9,198 nucleotides of DNA from Phycisphaerae bacterium (GTDB lineage: Bacteria > Planctomycetota > Phycisphaerae > Sedimentisphaerales > Anaerohalosphaeraceae), in the NCBI GenBank assembly GCA_003567095.1, contig PXAQ01000055.1, positions 1 to 9,198 of the forward strand, given 5' to 3'. Below, piece after piece: positions 1-8,509 of this stretch. The notes under the pieces were generated by a model. That model was not told the DNA's origin. It did no database searches and saw nothing but the letters and a program-made list of their open reading frames with translations. The translations under genes and the position numbers were made by a program. The stretch's first letter is position 1. The number at the start of each line of letters is the position of its first letter.

Positions 1-11
1 AGTTTGGGTAT

Positions 12-28
12 AGCGGCTTTACGCCGCT
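12..28. repeat. Short perfect inverted repeat (6-bp stem, 5-nt loop)
   Basis: AGCGGC (12-17) and GCCGCT (23-28) are perfectly complementary around the loop TTTAC. No T-run follows on either strand, so it is not a convincing intrinsic terminator. It lies about 180 nt downstream of the tRNA-Asn and at the window edge, so it could belong to a gene ending to the left. The rest of 29-210 shows nothing recognisable: the open frame across 4-222 runs into the tRNA and has no family features. Confidence 0.3.
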
Positions 29-210
29 CGTTCCTAAGTTCGGACGTTCCCGATGCCTGTTTTTGGCCTGAAAATGATGGTTCTTGTGCGTCCACGGTCG
101 AAATCCTTTCTCAAAAAGCAGTAGTCATACCGGTTTTTAAAGCAAGGTTACGGCCGCTCTGCACGGTGGCAGGTAATCGTAACTTCCGATTTCAGCGTAA
201 CTTACAACAA

Positions 211-283
211 CTCCCCGAGTAGGGCTCGAACCTACGACCTAGCGGTTAACAGCCGCTCGCTCTACCAATTGAGCTATCGGGGA
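211..283 (-). tRNA. tRNA-Asn (anticodon GTT)
   Basis: The minus strand folds into a complete 73-nt cloverleaf. The acceptor stem TCCCCGA/TCGGGGA is perfect, with discriminator G. The D-arm is GCTC/GAGC around AATTGGTA. The anticodon stem is AGCGG/CCGCT with loop CTGTTAA, giving anticodon GTT. The variable region is AGGTC, and the T-arm is GTAGG/CCTAC around TTCGAGC. The 3' CCA is not encoded, because the bases after the discriminator read TTG; it must be added by a CCA-adding enzyme. I saw no duplicated 3' end elsewhere in the window that would mark an integration site. Confidence 0.96.
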
Positions 284-352
284 CTGTCGCCTCGTGATTC
301 GTTCGTGTGCGGCCAACTGATGCCGCCAAGACGATTGACAAGGCGATTTGCT

Positions 353-381
353 CCTATACCAAAACCTTATTTTCCTGTTAA
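353..381 (-). promoter_or_regulatory. Candidate sigma70-type promoter for tRNA-Asn
   Basis: On the minus strand, TTAACA (376-381) and TATAGG (353-358) are separated by 17 nt. Transcription would start near 346, about 60 nt before the mature tRNA 5' end. A better -35 match, TTGACA (391-396), lies just upstream but has only AAAATA at 17-nt spacing. The call rests on pattern matching alone. Confidence 0.33.
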
Positions 382-502
382 AATCGGATATGTCAAGTGC
401 AAAGCTCACAAAAATTTGCAAAATTCACCAAATTTCATTTCATCGTGGACAAATTTCGGACGATTTATTAAAATCATTTAAATAGGTTTTTTTTGACACA
501 GT

Positions 503-531
503 GGTTACCGAAACAATGCGACTGTTATATA
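503..531 (+). promoter_or_regulatory. Candidate extended -10 promoter for the kinase-phosphatase operon
   Basis: TG (523-524), one spacer base and TATATA (526-531) form an extended -10 element. Seventeen nucleotides upstream is only a poor -35 (GGTTAC, 503-508). A perfect TTGACA at 493-498 is too far away (27 nt) to pair with it. Transcription would start near 538, giving a leader of about 80 nt before the kinase ATG. Confidence 0.35.
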
Positions 532-618
532 AAGACAGTGACGGCCCTGTACTACTTGATTAGATGTTGGTAATGAGAGATATTAACCATTGACTTTGAA
601 CCCGCATAACACCAGATT

Positions 619-1500
619 ATGGGCAAAAAAGATATAGATATTGACGGCTTTAGGATACACCGCAGGCTGGGCAAGGGAGCGCGGACGGCGATTTATCTTG
701 CCGTGGACGAAGAGACGCGCCAGACCGTCGCCCTCAAGCGTGCTGTGATGGAAACCCCGGAGGACAGCCGTATTTTTGAGCAGGTGCGACTGGAATATAA
801 GGTCGCACGGCAGATCGATCATCCCTACATCCGCAAATGCAACAGGCTTTTTCGGGTACGCAGATTTCTGAAGGTCCAGGAACTGTTTCTTTCGATGGAA
901 TTTTTTGAAGGCCAATCGCTGGAAGACCAACAGCGGCTCAGTCTTGGCGATATTCTGCTGATCTTCCGCATGGTCGCTGTCGGGCTGAACGCGATGCACG
1001 AAAAAGGGTTTGTGCATTGTGATATCAAGCCCAACAACATTCTTTTCAGCCGTCAGGAAGGGGTCAAAATCATCGATTTGGGCCAGAGTTGCCGCATCGG
1101 GGAAGTCAAGAAACGAATTCAAGGCACCCCCGACTATATCGCGCCCGAACAGGTGCGGCGCGAGCATATCAGCCACCGCACCGATATCTTTAACCTGGGG
1201 GCGACGATGTATTGGGCACTGACCGGACGGAACATCCCCACCTTGATTCCCAAGAAAAATGAATTCGACCTCTCGCTATCCGACAGGGTGGACTTTAAGT
1301 CGCCTCACGAGCTGTATGCCCCGATTCCGGCCGAGCTGTCCGATCTGGTGATGCAGTGCATTCAGGACAAACCGTCGGGCCGTCCGTCGAACATGGCGGA
1401 AATTGTCGAACGATTGGATTTAATGATTCGTGTCATATTTGGTTCAAAAATTTCGCTTAATGCCACAGGAAAGCATCCAACTTTGTCAAACCGGGGCTGA
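619..1500 (+). CDS. Hanks-type serine/threonine protein kinase, soluble, single domain
   Basis: This 293-aa protein is almost entirely a kinase domain, which would transfer phosphate from ATP to Ser/Thr of unknown target proteins in the cytoplasm. Key elements in order: glycine-rich loop LGKGART (17-23) with the third Gly replaced by Thr; VALK with the ATP-anchoring Lys40; a likely alpha-C Glu at 59; catalytic loop HCDIKPNN (133-140) with Asp135, Lys137 and Asn140; DLG (153-155) in place of DFG; APE (175-177); alpha-F Asp189; and Arg255 in GRPS. All catalytic residues are present, so activity is likely. Cys in place of Arg before Asp135 makes it a non-RD kinase. No membrane segment, PASTA repeat or other sensor domain is seen, only a tail of about 20 residues. 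The ATG is the only near start (an in-frame stop lies at 607-609) and has no Shine-Dalgarno match. The 3' end overlaps the phosphatase gene. The substrate cannot be told. Confidence 0.93.
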   Translation: MGKKDIDIDGFRIHRRLGKGARTAIYLAVDEETRQTVALKRAVMETPEDSRIFEQVRLEYKVARQIDHPYIRKCNRLFRVRRFLKVQELFLSMEFFEGQSLEDQQRLSLGDILLIFRMVAVGLNAMHEKGFVHCDIKPNNILFSRQEGVKIIDLGQSCRIGEVKKRIQGTPDYIAPEQVRREHISHRTDIFNLGATMYWALTGRNIPTLIPKKNEFDLSLSDRVDFKSPHELYAPIPAELSDLVMQCIQDKPSGRPSNMAEIVERLDLMIRVIFGSKISLNATGKHPTLSNRG

Positions 1501-2308
1501 ATTAAATCGCACCGGTTCATTTCGCCAAGGCAACGTGGTTCAGCTTCCCGGAACCGGCCGCGTCATCGTTGCGGGGGATTTGCACGGCAATGTCCGCAAT
1601 TTTGAGCGGATCGTCAAGCTGGCGAATCTGCAGGACAATCCCGATACGTATGTCGTGCTGCAGGAAATCATTCACGGCGGACCGGAGGATGATTTTGGTG
1701 GCTGCCTGTCGTACCAGCTCCTTTTCGAAGCGATCCGATACAAAATCAGCTATCCCGATCAGGTGCATATCCTGCTGGGCAATCACGACACCGCCGTTAT
1801 CGCAAACAGCTCCGTCCTGAAAAACGGCAAAGAGATGAATCAGGCCATGAAGCAGGCGATTCGCCGCCGCTTCGGAGACCACTATCAGGATGTTTTCGAT
1901 GCCTTGGTGGAATATTTGATGTCTCAGCCGCTGGCGGTACGCAGCGAAAATCGGGTTTGGGTATCGCATTCGCTGCCGTCTGATAAGGCGATTGATAGAT
2001 TTGATTTATCCATTTTCAATCGCCCGTATACGCTGGAGGATGTTGAGCGGCACCATCCCGTCTATGTGCTGACGTGGGGACGTCGGCACAGCCCCGATTC
2101 GCTGGATCGTCTGGCCGGGATGCTGGATGTGGATGTCTTCATTCTCGGCCATCAGCCTCAGGAAAACGGATGGGGCCGATTGGGCGAGAATACCATCATA
2201 GTGGCCTCGGAGCACAGTTGCGGATGTGTGCTGTTCTACAATCTGGCACTGACTTACACCGCTGAGACCCTTGTTCGCAATGTCCTGCCGCTAGCCGAGA
2301 TCATGTGA
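1460..2308 (+). CDS. PPP-like metallophosphoesterase (putative protein phosphatase)
   Basis: This is a calcineurin-like phosphoesterase of the PPP protein-phosphatase type, which uses two metal ions to hydrolyse phosphate esters. Counting from the upstream GTG at 1430, the metal motifs are GDLHGN (49-54, Asp50 and His52), LLGNHD (115-120, Asn118 and His119), VSH (178-180, His180) and ILGHQPQENG (238-247, His241). The last resembles the PPP 'GHQ...ENG' region. The usual GDxVDRG motif appears as QEIIHGG (78-84), so the bridging Asp becomes Glu79 and the phosphate-binding Arg is missing. No signal peptide or membrane helix is seen. I chose the ATG at 1460 (282 aa, 41-bp overlap with the kinase) over GTG 1430 (292 aa, 71-bp overlap); neither has a ribosome binding site, so translation is probably coupled to the kinase. 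By context it may reverse the kinase's phosphorylation, which is inference. A small-molecule or nucleotide phosphoesterase is the alternative. Confidence 0.85.
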   Translation: MPQESIQLCQTGAELNRTGSFRQGNVVQLPGTGRVIVAGDLHGNVRNFERIVKLANLQDNPDTYVVLQEIIHGGPEDDFGGCLSYQLLFEAIRYKISYPDQVHILLGNHDTAVIANSSVLKNGKEMNQAMKQAIRRRFGDHYQDVFDALVEYLMSQPLAVRSENRVWVSHSLPSDKAIDRFDLSIFNRPYTLEDVERHHPVYVLTWGRRHSPDSLDRLAGMLDVDVFILGHQPQENGWGRLGENTIIVASEHSCGCVLFYNLALTYTAETLVRNVLPLAEIM

Positions 2309-2330
2309 CAAAAGTCTTGTTGGTCGGCGA

Positions 2331-2372
2331 CAAAAACAGGGCGTATGCACATTTCTTCGCAATGTGCCTGTT
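2331..2372 (-). terminator. Probable intrinsic terminator downstream of nadC
   Basis: Read on the minus strand, a perfect 7-bp stem (GCACATT/AATGTGC, 7-nt loop) extends by AACAG/CTGTT after a 7-nt one-sided bulge. It runs directly into TTTTTG, as expected of a terminator for the leftward uvrB-nadC operon, about 160 nt past the nadC stop. A second A/T-only palindrome, CTAAAAA (2396-2402) against TTTTTAG (2408-2414), lies between and puts a T-run on the plus strand. The remaining spacer (2415-2530) shows nothing recognisable. Confidence 0.45.
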
Positions 2373-2530
2373 GTTAGAAACGACCTGAACTGGCCCTAAA
2401 AAGTCTTTTTTTAGCTATCTATGACGCGGTATATGAATTACTATGGACTCGACAGTCATAAATTCTCACTGCTCCATTTGGCGTTACGGGCAGGCGTTTG
2501 CGATTTGAGCCTCACCGGTTCAGGGCAGAT

Positions 2531-3477
2531 TCAATAGTCAATTGTTTCCCGGTCCAGGCCGATATCGGCGGCCACGGCGGAATGGGTGATGGCGCCGACG
2601 GCGATGCGGTCCACGCCGCAACTGGCGACCGTCAGCACGTTGTTGAGCGTAATGCCGCCGCTGGCCTCCAGCAGCGGACGCCGCCCGCACATCGCGTTGC
2701 GCATCTGGACGGCGTGCTTGAGCTGCCACTGGCCCATATTGTCCAGCAAAATCACATCGATGCCCGGAATCTTGAGCACACGATCCAACTGGTTGTCCAC
2801 ATGATCGACCTCGACCACGACCCACTTGACGCCGTGCTGCCGGCGTGCTTCCTGCACCAGTTTCTTCAGACGCGGCTCAAACCGCCGACCCAGCTCGGCG
2901 ATGTGATTATCCTTAAACATCACCGCTTGGCCGAGATTCATCCGGTGATTATATCCGCCGCCGCAGCGGACGGCATATTTTTCCAGCTCGCGCCAGCCGG
3001 GCGTGGTCTTTCGCGTGTCGTAGATTTTCGCGCGGGTCGCGCCAACGGCGCTGACAAACTTCCACGTCATTGTGCTGATGCCGCATAGCCGCTGCAAGAA
3101 GTTCAGCATGACTCGTTCGGCACTGAGCATCGGGCGCAGCGGCCCTTCAATGACGGCCAGCTTTTCGGCGACACTGGCCCGACAACCGTCTTCGATCAGC
3201 GGCATAAGAGTCAGACGCTCATCGTAGCGTTTGAGAATTTCCGCCGCGATGTCCATTCCGCACACCACAATCTCCTCGCGCGAGACGATATAGGTCGTCG
3301 CGCTTTGGTCGGCGCCGATGGTGATCTCACTGGTCGGGTCGCCTTTGCCGAAATCTTCCTCAATCGCCAGTTCCATCAGCGGCCGGACCGCCTTCATATT
3401 CAGCTTGCCCAGCCGCCCTGAATAAACGGTGGGCTTGGATTTGGTTTTTCGTTGGGGGGTTCGTTTTTTTGTTTTTT

Positions 3478-3481
<4 letters not shown>
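2531..3481 (-). CDS. nadC: Nicotinate-nucleotide pyrophosphorylase (quinolinate phosphoribosyltransferase)
   Basis: NadC converts quinolinate and PRPP to nicotinate mononucleotide, CO2 and pyrophosphate in de novo NAD synthesis, in the cytosol. Family signatures run along the 316-aa product: ERVMLNFLQRLCGI (122-135), DTRKTTPGWR (155-164), GGGYNHR (174-180), KDNH (190-193), VEVD (223-226), LLDN (245-248), EASGGI (272-277) and the VGAITHS region near 305-311. The substrate-binding Arg, Lys and His residues of the central motifs are present. The protein is about 30 residues longer than usual because of a Lys/Arg-rich N-terminus (about residues 1-26), encoded by A- and C-homopolymers. The first ATG overlaps the uvrB stop (ATGA, 3478-3481) and has AAAGG nine bases upstream. 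A second ATG at 3395-3397 would give a family-sized 288-aa protein. It is most likely co-transcribed and translationally coupled with uvrB. No nadA or nadB is seen in the window. Confidence 0.96.
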
Positions 3482-5532
<2,051 letters not shown>

Positions 5533-5541
5533 AGTCCCCAA

Positions 5542-5545
5542 TCCT
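5542..5545 (-). promoter_or_regulatory. Ribosome binding site deciding the uvrB start
   Basis: AGGA on the minus strand lies nine bases before the ATG at 5530-5532. It supports that start over the GTG at 5550, which would add only six residues (MVGLGT) not matching the family N-terminus. Confidence 0.5.
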
Positions 5546-5682
5546 ACCACAGCCCCGCCCCCGATTCAATCCCATAAAACCCGACACGCCGCATACCAAA
5601 ACGCGGCCCCGGCCAAGATTAATTTGCTCTATCAGCTGGAAAGGCAAAATGCATCAGCCCTCTCCAGCGGGCTGGGTAGGGC

Positions 5683-5711
5683 TTTACACTCGCCTTAATC
5701 TCTGCTATACT
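5683..5711 (+). promoter_or_regulatory. Near-consensus sigma70-type promoter for greA
   Basis: TTTACA (5683-5688) and TATACT (5706-5711) match the housekeeping consensus at five of six positions each, with the ideal 17-nt spacer. Transcription would start near 5718, giving a leader of about 40 nt before the greA ATG at 5757. This also argues that the longer open frame starting at 5649 is not the real protein, since its start lies upstream of the promoter. Confidence 0.75.
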
Positions 5712-5744
5712 CTCAAAACGTCAAACGATCAACACCGACATTAC

Positions 5745-5748
5745 GGAG
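5745..5748 (+). promoter_or_regulatory. Ribosome binding site deciding the greA start
   Basis: GGAG sits eight bases before the ATG at 5757-5759 and sets the start there. The 36 extra residues possible from the ATG at 5649 have no counterpart in GreA proteins. Confidence 0.75.
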
Positions 5749-5756
5749 ATGTTCGA

Positions 5757-6239
5757 ATGCATGAGATTATGCCGATTTCGCAGACCGGCCATAGCAAGCT
5801 CAAAGAAGAGCTGGGCGAGTTGGAAAAGGAAGCTATCCAGGTGCGTCAGCGCGTCGCTGAGGCGCGCGAGCAGGGCGACCTGAAGGAAAACGGTGAATAC
5901 ATCTACGGCCGCCAGCAGTTGGGCTTTATCGAGGGCCGACTGGCCGAGATCCGCGGCCGGCTGAACTATTCCAAGGTCGTCGATTGCACCCAAGTCCCCT
6001 GCGACCGGGCCGACTTCGGCACGGTGGTGACCCTGCGCAACCTGGAAAACCAAAAGACAGTGGTCTATCGTCTGCTCGGGCCGTATGATTCGGATATTGC
6101 CGATGACGGCATCTCCATCAGCTCGCCCGTCGGCGCGGCGCTGCTGGGCCTTGCCCCCGGCCAAACCGTCGAGGTCAACGTCCCCCGCGGCCTGATTCAA
6201 TTTGAGCTGCTCGAGGTCAAACCATCCGACATGAGCTGA
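5757..6239 (+). CDS. greA: Transcription elongation factor GreA
   Basis: GreA enters the RNA polymerase secondary channel and stimulates cleavage of the backtracked transcript, rescuing stalled elongation. The 160-aa product has the family's usual length (E. coli GreA is 158 aa). An N-terminal coiled-coil hairpin spans about residues 8-75, and its tip carries GDLKENGEY (40-48) with the acidic pair Asp41 and Glu44 that coordinates the catalytic metal. A C-terminal FKBP-like domain covers about 80-158 (GTVVTL, ISISSPVGAALLGL, then a basic/hydrophobic strand region). The frame is open back to an ATG at 5649, but the ATG at 5757 has GGAG (5745-5748) eight bases upstream and gives a normal-length protein. 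It is a single-gene unit under its own promoter, divergent from uvrB and convergent with argJ (52-bp gap). GreB is less likely from the tip and length. Confidence 0.97.
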   Translation: MHEIMPISQTGHSKLKEELGELEKEAIQVRQRVAEAREQGDLKENGEYIYGRQQLGFIEGRLAEIRGRLNYSKVVDCTQVPCDRADFGTVVTLRNLENQKTVVYRLLGPYDSDIADDGISISSPVGAALLGLAPGQTVEVNVPRGLIQFELLEVKPSDMS

Positions 6240-6291
6240 CCCCGCCGGAGGCCAGAACCAATGGGGGCCCTCTACCGAGGCAAAGGGCTCA

Positions 6292-7497
6292 CTATGTGTG
6301 ATAATCGGCGTTTATGGTGATGTATTCCCGGCCCAGATCGCAGCCGAAACAGAAATCAGCGTATTTTCCGACATTCAGTTCGACGGTGAGGGTGTGTTCT
6401 TTTCTGGCGATGACGGCCGAGACTTTTTTGACGTCGAAGGCGACAGGCCGGCCGTTGCGAAAGACATACGTATTGCCGATTTTGCAGCATAAGCGATCGG
6501 GATTGACCTTAATTCCGCAGGAGCCCACCGCACAGATAATCCGTCCCCAGTTCGGATCGGCCCCGTGGATGGCGCATTTGACCAGATCGTAGTCGGCCAC
6601 GGCCCGGGCGGCGGTCAAGGCCTCGGCCTTGCTGGAGGCACCTTTGACGTGGACGGTGAACATCCGCGTTGCCCCTTCGGCATCAAGAGCCATCTGTTTA
6701 GCCAGATCGGTGCACAAATCCGTCAAGGCCTGAGAAAATCGGCGAAAAGCGAACTCTTTTTGCGTCTTAATGAGCTTATTGCCCGCCTGCCCCGAAGCCA
6801 AAATCATTGCGGTGTCGTTGGTGCTTTGGTGGCCGTCCACGGTCAGGCGGTTCAGCGAGCCGCCGATGGCGGTCTTTAAGGCCTTGCTCAGCAGCGGCTT
6901 GCTGATGGCCGCGTCGGTGGTCAGCGCACAGATGGTGGTGGCCATATTCGGGCCGATCATGCCGGCGCCCTTGGCGGTTCCGGCCAGGGTAACCGTCTTG
7001 CCGCCGATCCTGATGGTCCGGCAGGCCTGCTTGGGACGGGTATCGGTGGTCATAATGGCCTTGGCAAAATTCCGCCCGGCCGAGGCGCTGTCGCTGAGCT
7101 TCACGGCGGCCTGCTCGATGCCCGAGGTGATGTTGTCAATCGGCAGTTGATGGCCGATAATGCCGGTGGAGGCCAGCAACACACGCTCGGGTGCAACATC
7201 CAGCGCCGCCCCCGCCGTGCGGCACATCTGCCGGGCATTGGCCAGCCCTTTGGCGCCGGTACAGGTGTTGGCATTGCCGCTGTTGATGACGGCTGCATAA
7301 ATTGGGTTCGATGCGATATGCTCTTTGCAGACGGTTACCGCCGGCGATTGAATGGCGTTGGTCGTGAACATCGCCGCCGCTTTGGCCCCGCTCGGGCAAA
7401 CCACCAGCGCCATGTCCGGCTTGCCTGAGGCTTTGACCCCGCAATGCAGTCCCGCCGCCAAAAATCCCTTCGGTGCTGTAATGGTGTTTTGGCTCAT
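6292..7497 (-). CDS. argJ: Glutamate N-acetyltransferase / ornithine acetyltransferase
   Basis: ArgJ moves the acetyl group from N-acetylornithine to glutamate, giving ornithine and recycling the acetyl group; some members also use acetyl-CoA, which cannot be judged here. The 401-aa length is typical. Visible motifs: TAPKGFLAAG near the N-terminus (7-16), STGIIG (110-115) forming the oxyanion hole with Thr111 and Gly112, KGAGMIGPNMATT (176-188) containing the Ala186-Thr187 self-cleavage site that makes alpha and beta chains with Thr187 as nucleophile, DGHQSTNDT (221-229), HGADPNWGRI (311-320) and the C-terminal EYITINADYHT. Compared with the common GDTSTNDT form, His and Gln replace Asp and Thr, which appears to be a lineage variant. 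GGGAG lies nine bases before the ATG. It is the last gene of a leftward cluster headed by argC, 32 bp after the nitrilase gene. No strong terminator is seen in the 52-bp gap to greA. Confidence 0.97.
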   Translation of the reverse strand: MSQNTITAPKGFLAAGLHCGVKASGKPDMALVVCPSGAKAAAMFTTNAIQSPAVTVCKEHIASNPIYAAVINSGNANTCTGAKGLANARQMCRTAGAALDVAPERVLLASTGIIGHQLPIDNITSGIEQAAVKLSDSASAGRNFAKAIMTTDTRPKQACRTIRIGGKTVTLAGTAKGAGMIGPNMATTICALTTDAAISKPLLSKALKTAIGGSLNRLTVDGHQSTNDTAMILASGQAGNKLIKTQKEFAFRRFSQALTDLCTDLAKQMALDAEGATRMFTVHVKGASSKAEALTAARAVADYDLVKCAIHGADPNWGRIICAVGSCGIKVNPDRLCCKIGNTYVFRNGRPVAFDVKKVSAVIARKEHTLTVELNVGKYADFCFGCDLGREYITINADYHT

Positions 7498-7506
7498 ATA
7501 AAATAA

Positions 7507-7511
7507 CTCCC
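7507..7511 (-). promoter_or_regulatory. Ribosome binding site of argJ
   Basis: GGGAG on the minus strand, nine bases before the argJ ATG (7495-7497), in the 32-bp gap after the nitrilase stop. This is the strongest Shine-Dalgarno match in the arg cluster. Confidence 0.6.
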
Positions 7512-7529
7512 GGCAAAATCTGAGTGCGT

Positions 7530-8390
7530 TTAAAGAGTGGTTGTGTTTACGGAACGCAGGTCCTCAATATCCATTGGACCATTCGACAGCTTTCCTGCCG
7601 CTGCCAGATCGCGAAAGGCCGCCGATGGGTCGTAGAAGGTCTGGTTCACATCGACGGTGTTGACCATCAGTGCTTCTTTGTGGTCGGGCAGTTGGGCGGC
7701 GATGCGGCCGTCCGGCTGAATAAAGCAGGATGGATACGGACAAAACCAGCCGCAGGAGTTGGTCATACTGGCCCACATACCGTTGTTGGCGGCGTTGGCC
7801 TGCATCGTCTGCTGCATGATTTGGCTGTGGACGCTCGGGCCTTGCTGGCGGGCGTTGTAGAAAGACTGCAGGATGCACTGCACGTCGCGTGTGTACAACC
7901 GCCGATACAGCTCCGGAAACCGCAGATCAAAACAGATCAGCAACCCGCATCGAATGCCGTTGATCTCAACAATCACAAATCGATTGCCCGGCGTATAATG
8001 CGGCAGATCCTGCTCGGTGCAAAAGCGTTTATCGTAGCGATCCACGAGCGTGCCTTCCGGCGAGATCAGATACAGACAATTGTGCGGCTTGTTCGGGGGC
8101 GTCAACGGGTGCGAACTGCCCAGCACGACCCACAGCTTCAACTCGCCGGCCAGCGCAATGATCTCCAGTGTCCGGTCTTTGAGCCGCGGCCAGTCGAAAC
8201 CGGAAAAGCTGTCAAAATCCACACTCGCATAGCCGCTCAGCGCACATTCGGAAAAGTGCACAAGCTCGGCCCCCTCGTCGGCGGCCTGGTGCATCAACGC
8301 CCGAATCCGGTCGGCATTGGCTTCCACATCGCCGGACACCGCAAACTGACACGTCGCGATATTCAAGATTCCCGAAGCATTTTTTTCCAT
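7530..8390 (-). CDS. Carbon-nitrogen hydrolase (nitrilase superfamily amidohydrolase)
   Basis: This 286-aa enzyme hydrolyses a carbon-nitrogen bond, probably an amide or carbamoyl group, through a cysteine thioester. The full Glu-Lys-Cys triad is visible: Glu48 in ELVHFSECALSG (42-53), Lys121 in YDKRFC (119-124) and Cys153 in GLLICFDLRFPELYR (149-163). It spans one complete nitrilase fold with no extra domain, signal peptide or membrane segment, so it should be cytosolic. The frame is open to 8441, but the ATG at 8390 places the conserved NIATCQF strand at residues 10-16, as in the family. No clear Shine-Dalgarno precedes it, and its first 28 bp overlap the 48-aa ORF, so translation may be coupled. 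Its place between argC and argJ suggests an amide related to arginine, ornithine or polyamine metabolism, for example an omega-amidase or N-carbamoylputrescine-type activity. That is inference; the substrate cannot be read from the sequence. Confidence 0.9.
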   Translation of the reverse strand: MEKNASGILNIATCQFAVSGDVEANADRIRALMHQAADEGAELVHFSECALSGYASVDFDSFSGFDWPRLKDRTLEIIALAGELKLWVVLGSSHPLTPPNKPHNCLYLISPEGTLVDRYDKRFCTEQDLPHYTPGNRFVIVEINGIRCGLLICFDLRFPELYRRLYTRDVQCILQSFYNARQQGPSVHSQIMQQTMQANAANNGMWASMTNSCGWFCPYPSCFIQPDGRIAAQLPDHKEALMVNTVDVNQTFYDPSAAFRDLAAAGKLSNGPMDIEDLRSVNTTTL

Positions 8391-8509
8391 TGTGTCAACA
8401 CGTTTTCGTATTCCGGAATGTGTGAAAATTCCGCCAGCCATTTTTCAATATAAGGAATATGCTTGCCATCAAGCTGCTGTGCTAACTGTTGTATCAGCGT
8501 TTCGTACAT
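8363..8509 (-). CDS. Small hypothetical protein (48 aa) overlapping both neighbours
   Basis: A 48-aa frame begins MYETLIQQLAQQLDGK and ends NVLTQWKKMLRES. I recognise no family. It is charged and aromatic-rich with amphipathic, probably helical character, and has no signal peptide or membrane segment. Its ATG (8507-8509) lies inside the last codons of the 71-aa gene, a 16-bp overlap, and its end overlaps the nitrilase start by 28 bp. This nested arrangement is typical of translationally coupled genes. It has sensible amino-acid composition, but with such short length the coding call rests mainly on arrangement. Alternatively it could be the C-terminal half of one protein split from the 71-aa frame by a frameshift, or a chance frame. 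GC content in this stretch is lower than in neighbouring genes. Confidence 0.6.
   Translation of the reverse strand: MYETLIQQLAQQLDGKHIPYIEKWLAEFSHIPEYENVLTQWKKMLRES

Larger units (their letters stand above)
284..618. other. Gene-free AT-rich spacer between tRNA-Asn and the kinase operon
   Basis: This 335-nt stretch has no credible coding region. Open frames at 239-421 (minus) and 269-481 (plus) overlap the tRNA or have no family features. It is clearly AT-rich between about 395 and 500. It appears to hold two outward-facing promoters, one for the tRNA on the minus strand and one for the kinase on the plus strand, plus a weak imperfect hairpin at 568-589 (TGGTAAT against ATTAACCA with one bulged base) in the presumed kinase leader. 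Confidence 0.6.

Noticed and set aside
4..222. Open frame of 72 codons at the left edge
   Set aside because: It runs into the tRNA-Asn, has no recognisable family features and no ribosome binding site.
493..531. TTGACA (493-498) paired with TATATA (526-531) as one promoter
   Set aside because: The 27-nt spacing is far outside the usable range; only the extended -10 reading was kept.
573..593. Six-residue leader ORF (MRDINH) upstream of the kinase
   Set aside because: It has no ribosome binding site, no repeated regulatory codons and no paired attenuator hairpins; expected by chance.
211..618. tRNA-Asn as an integration site with the kinase pair as cargo
   Set aside because: No integrase gene and no repeat of the tRNA 3' end was seen in the window.
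2498..3088. Plus-strand open frame of 196 codons opposite nadC
   Set aside because: Antisense shadow of a gene with clear NadC signatures.
5541..5569. TTGAAT-17 nt-TAGGAT on the minus strand as a uvrB promoter giving a leaderless mRNA
   Set aside because: TAGGAT contains the AGGA that sits at ideal distance from the ATG, so it is better explained as the ribosome binding site; the -35 match is also weak.
6267..6288. Hairpin GCCCT/AGGGC in the greA-argJ gap as a shared terminator
   Set aside because: Only 5 bp with a 12-nt loop and no T-run on either strand, so it is too weak to call.
7524..8453. Plus-strand open frame of 309 codons opposite the nitrilase gene
   Set aside because: Antisense shadow; the minus strand has the full Glu-Lys-Cys triad and family spacing.
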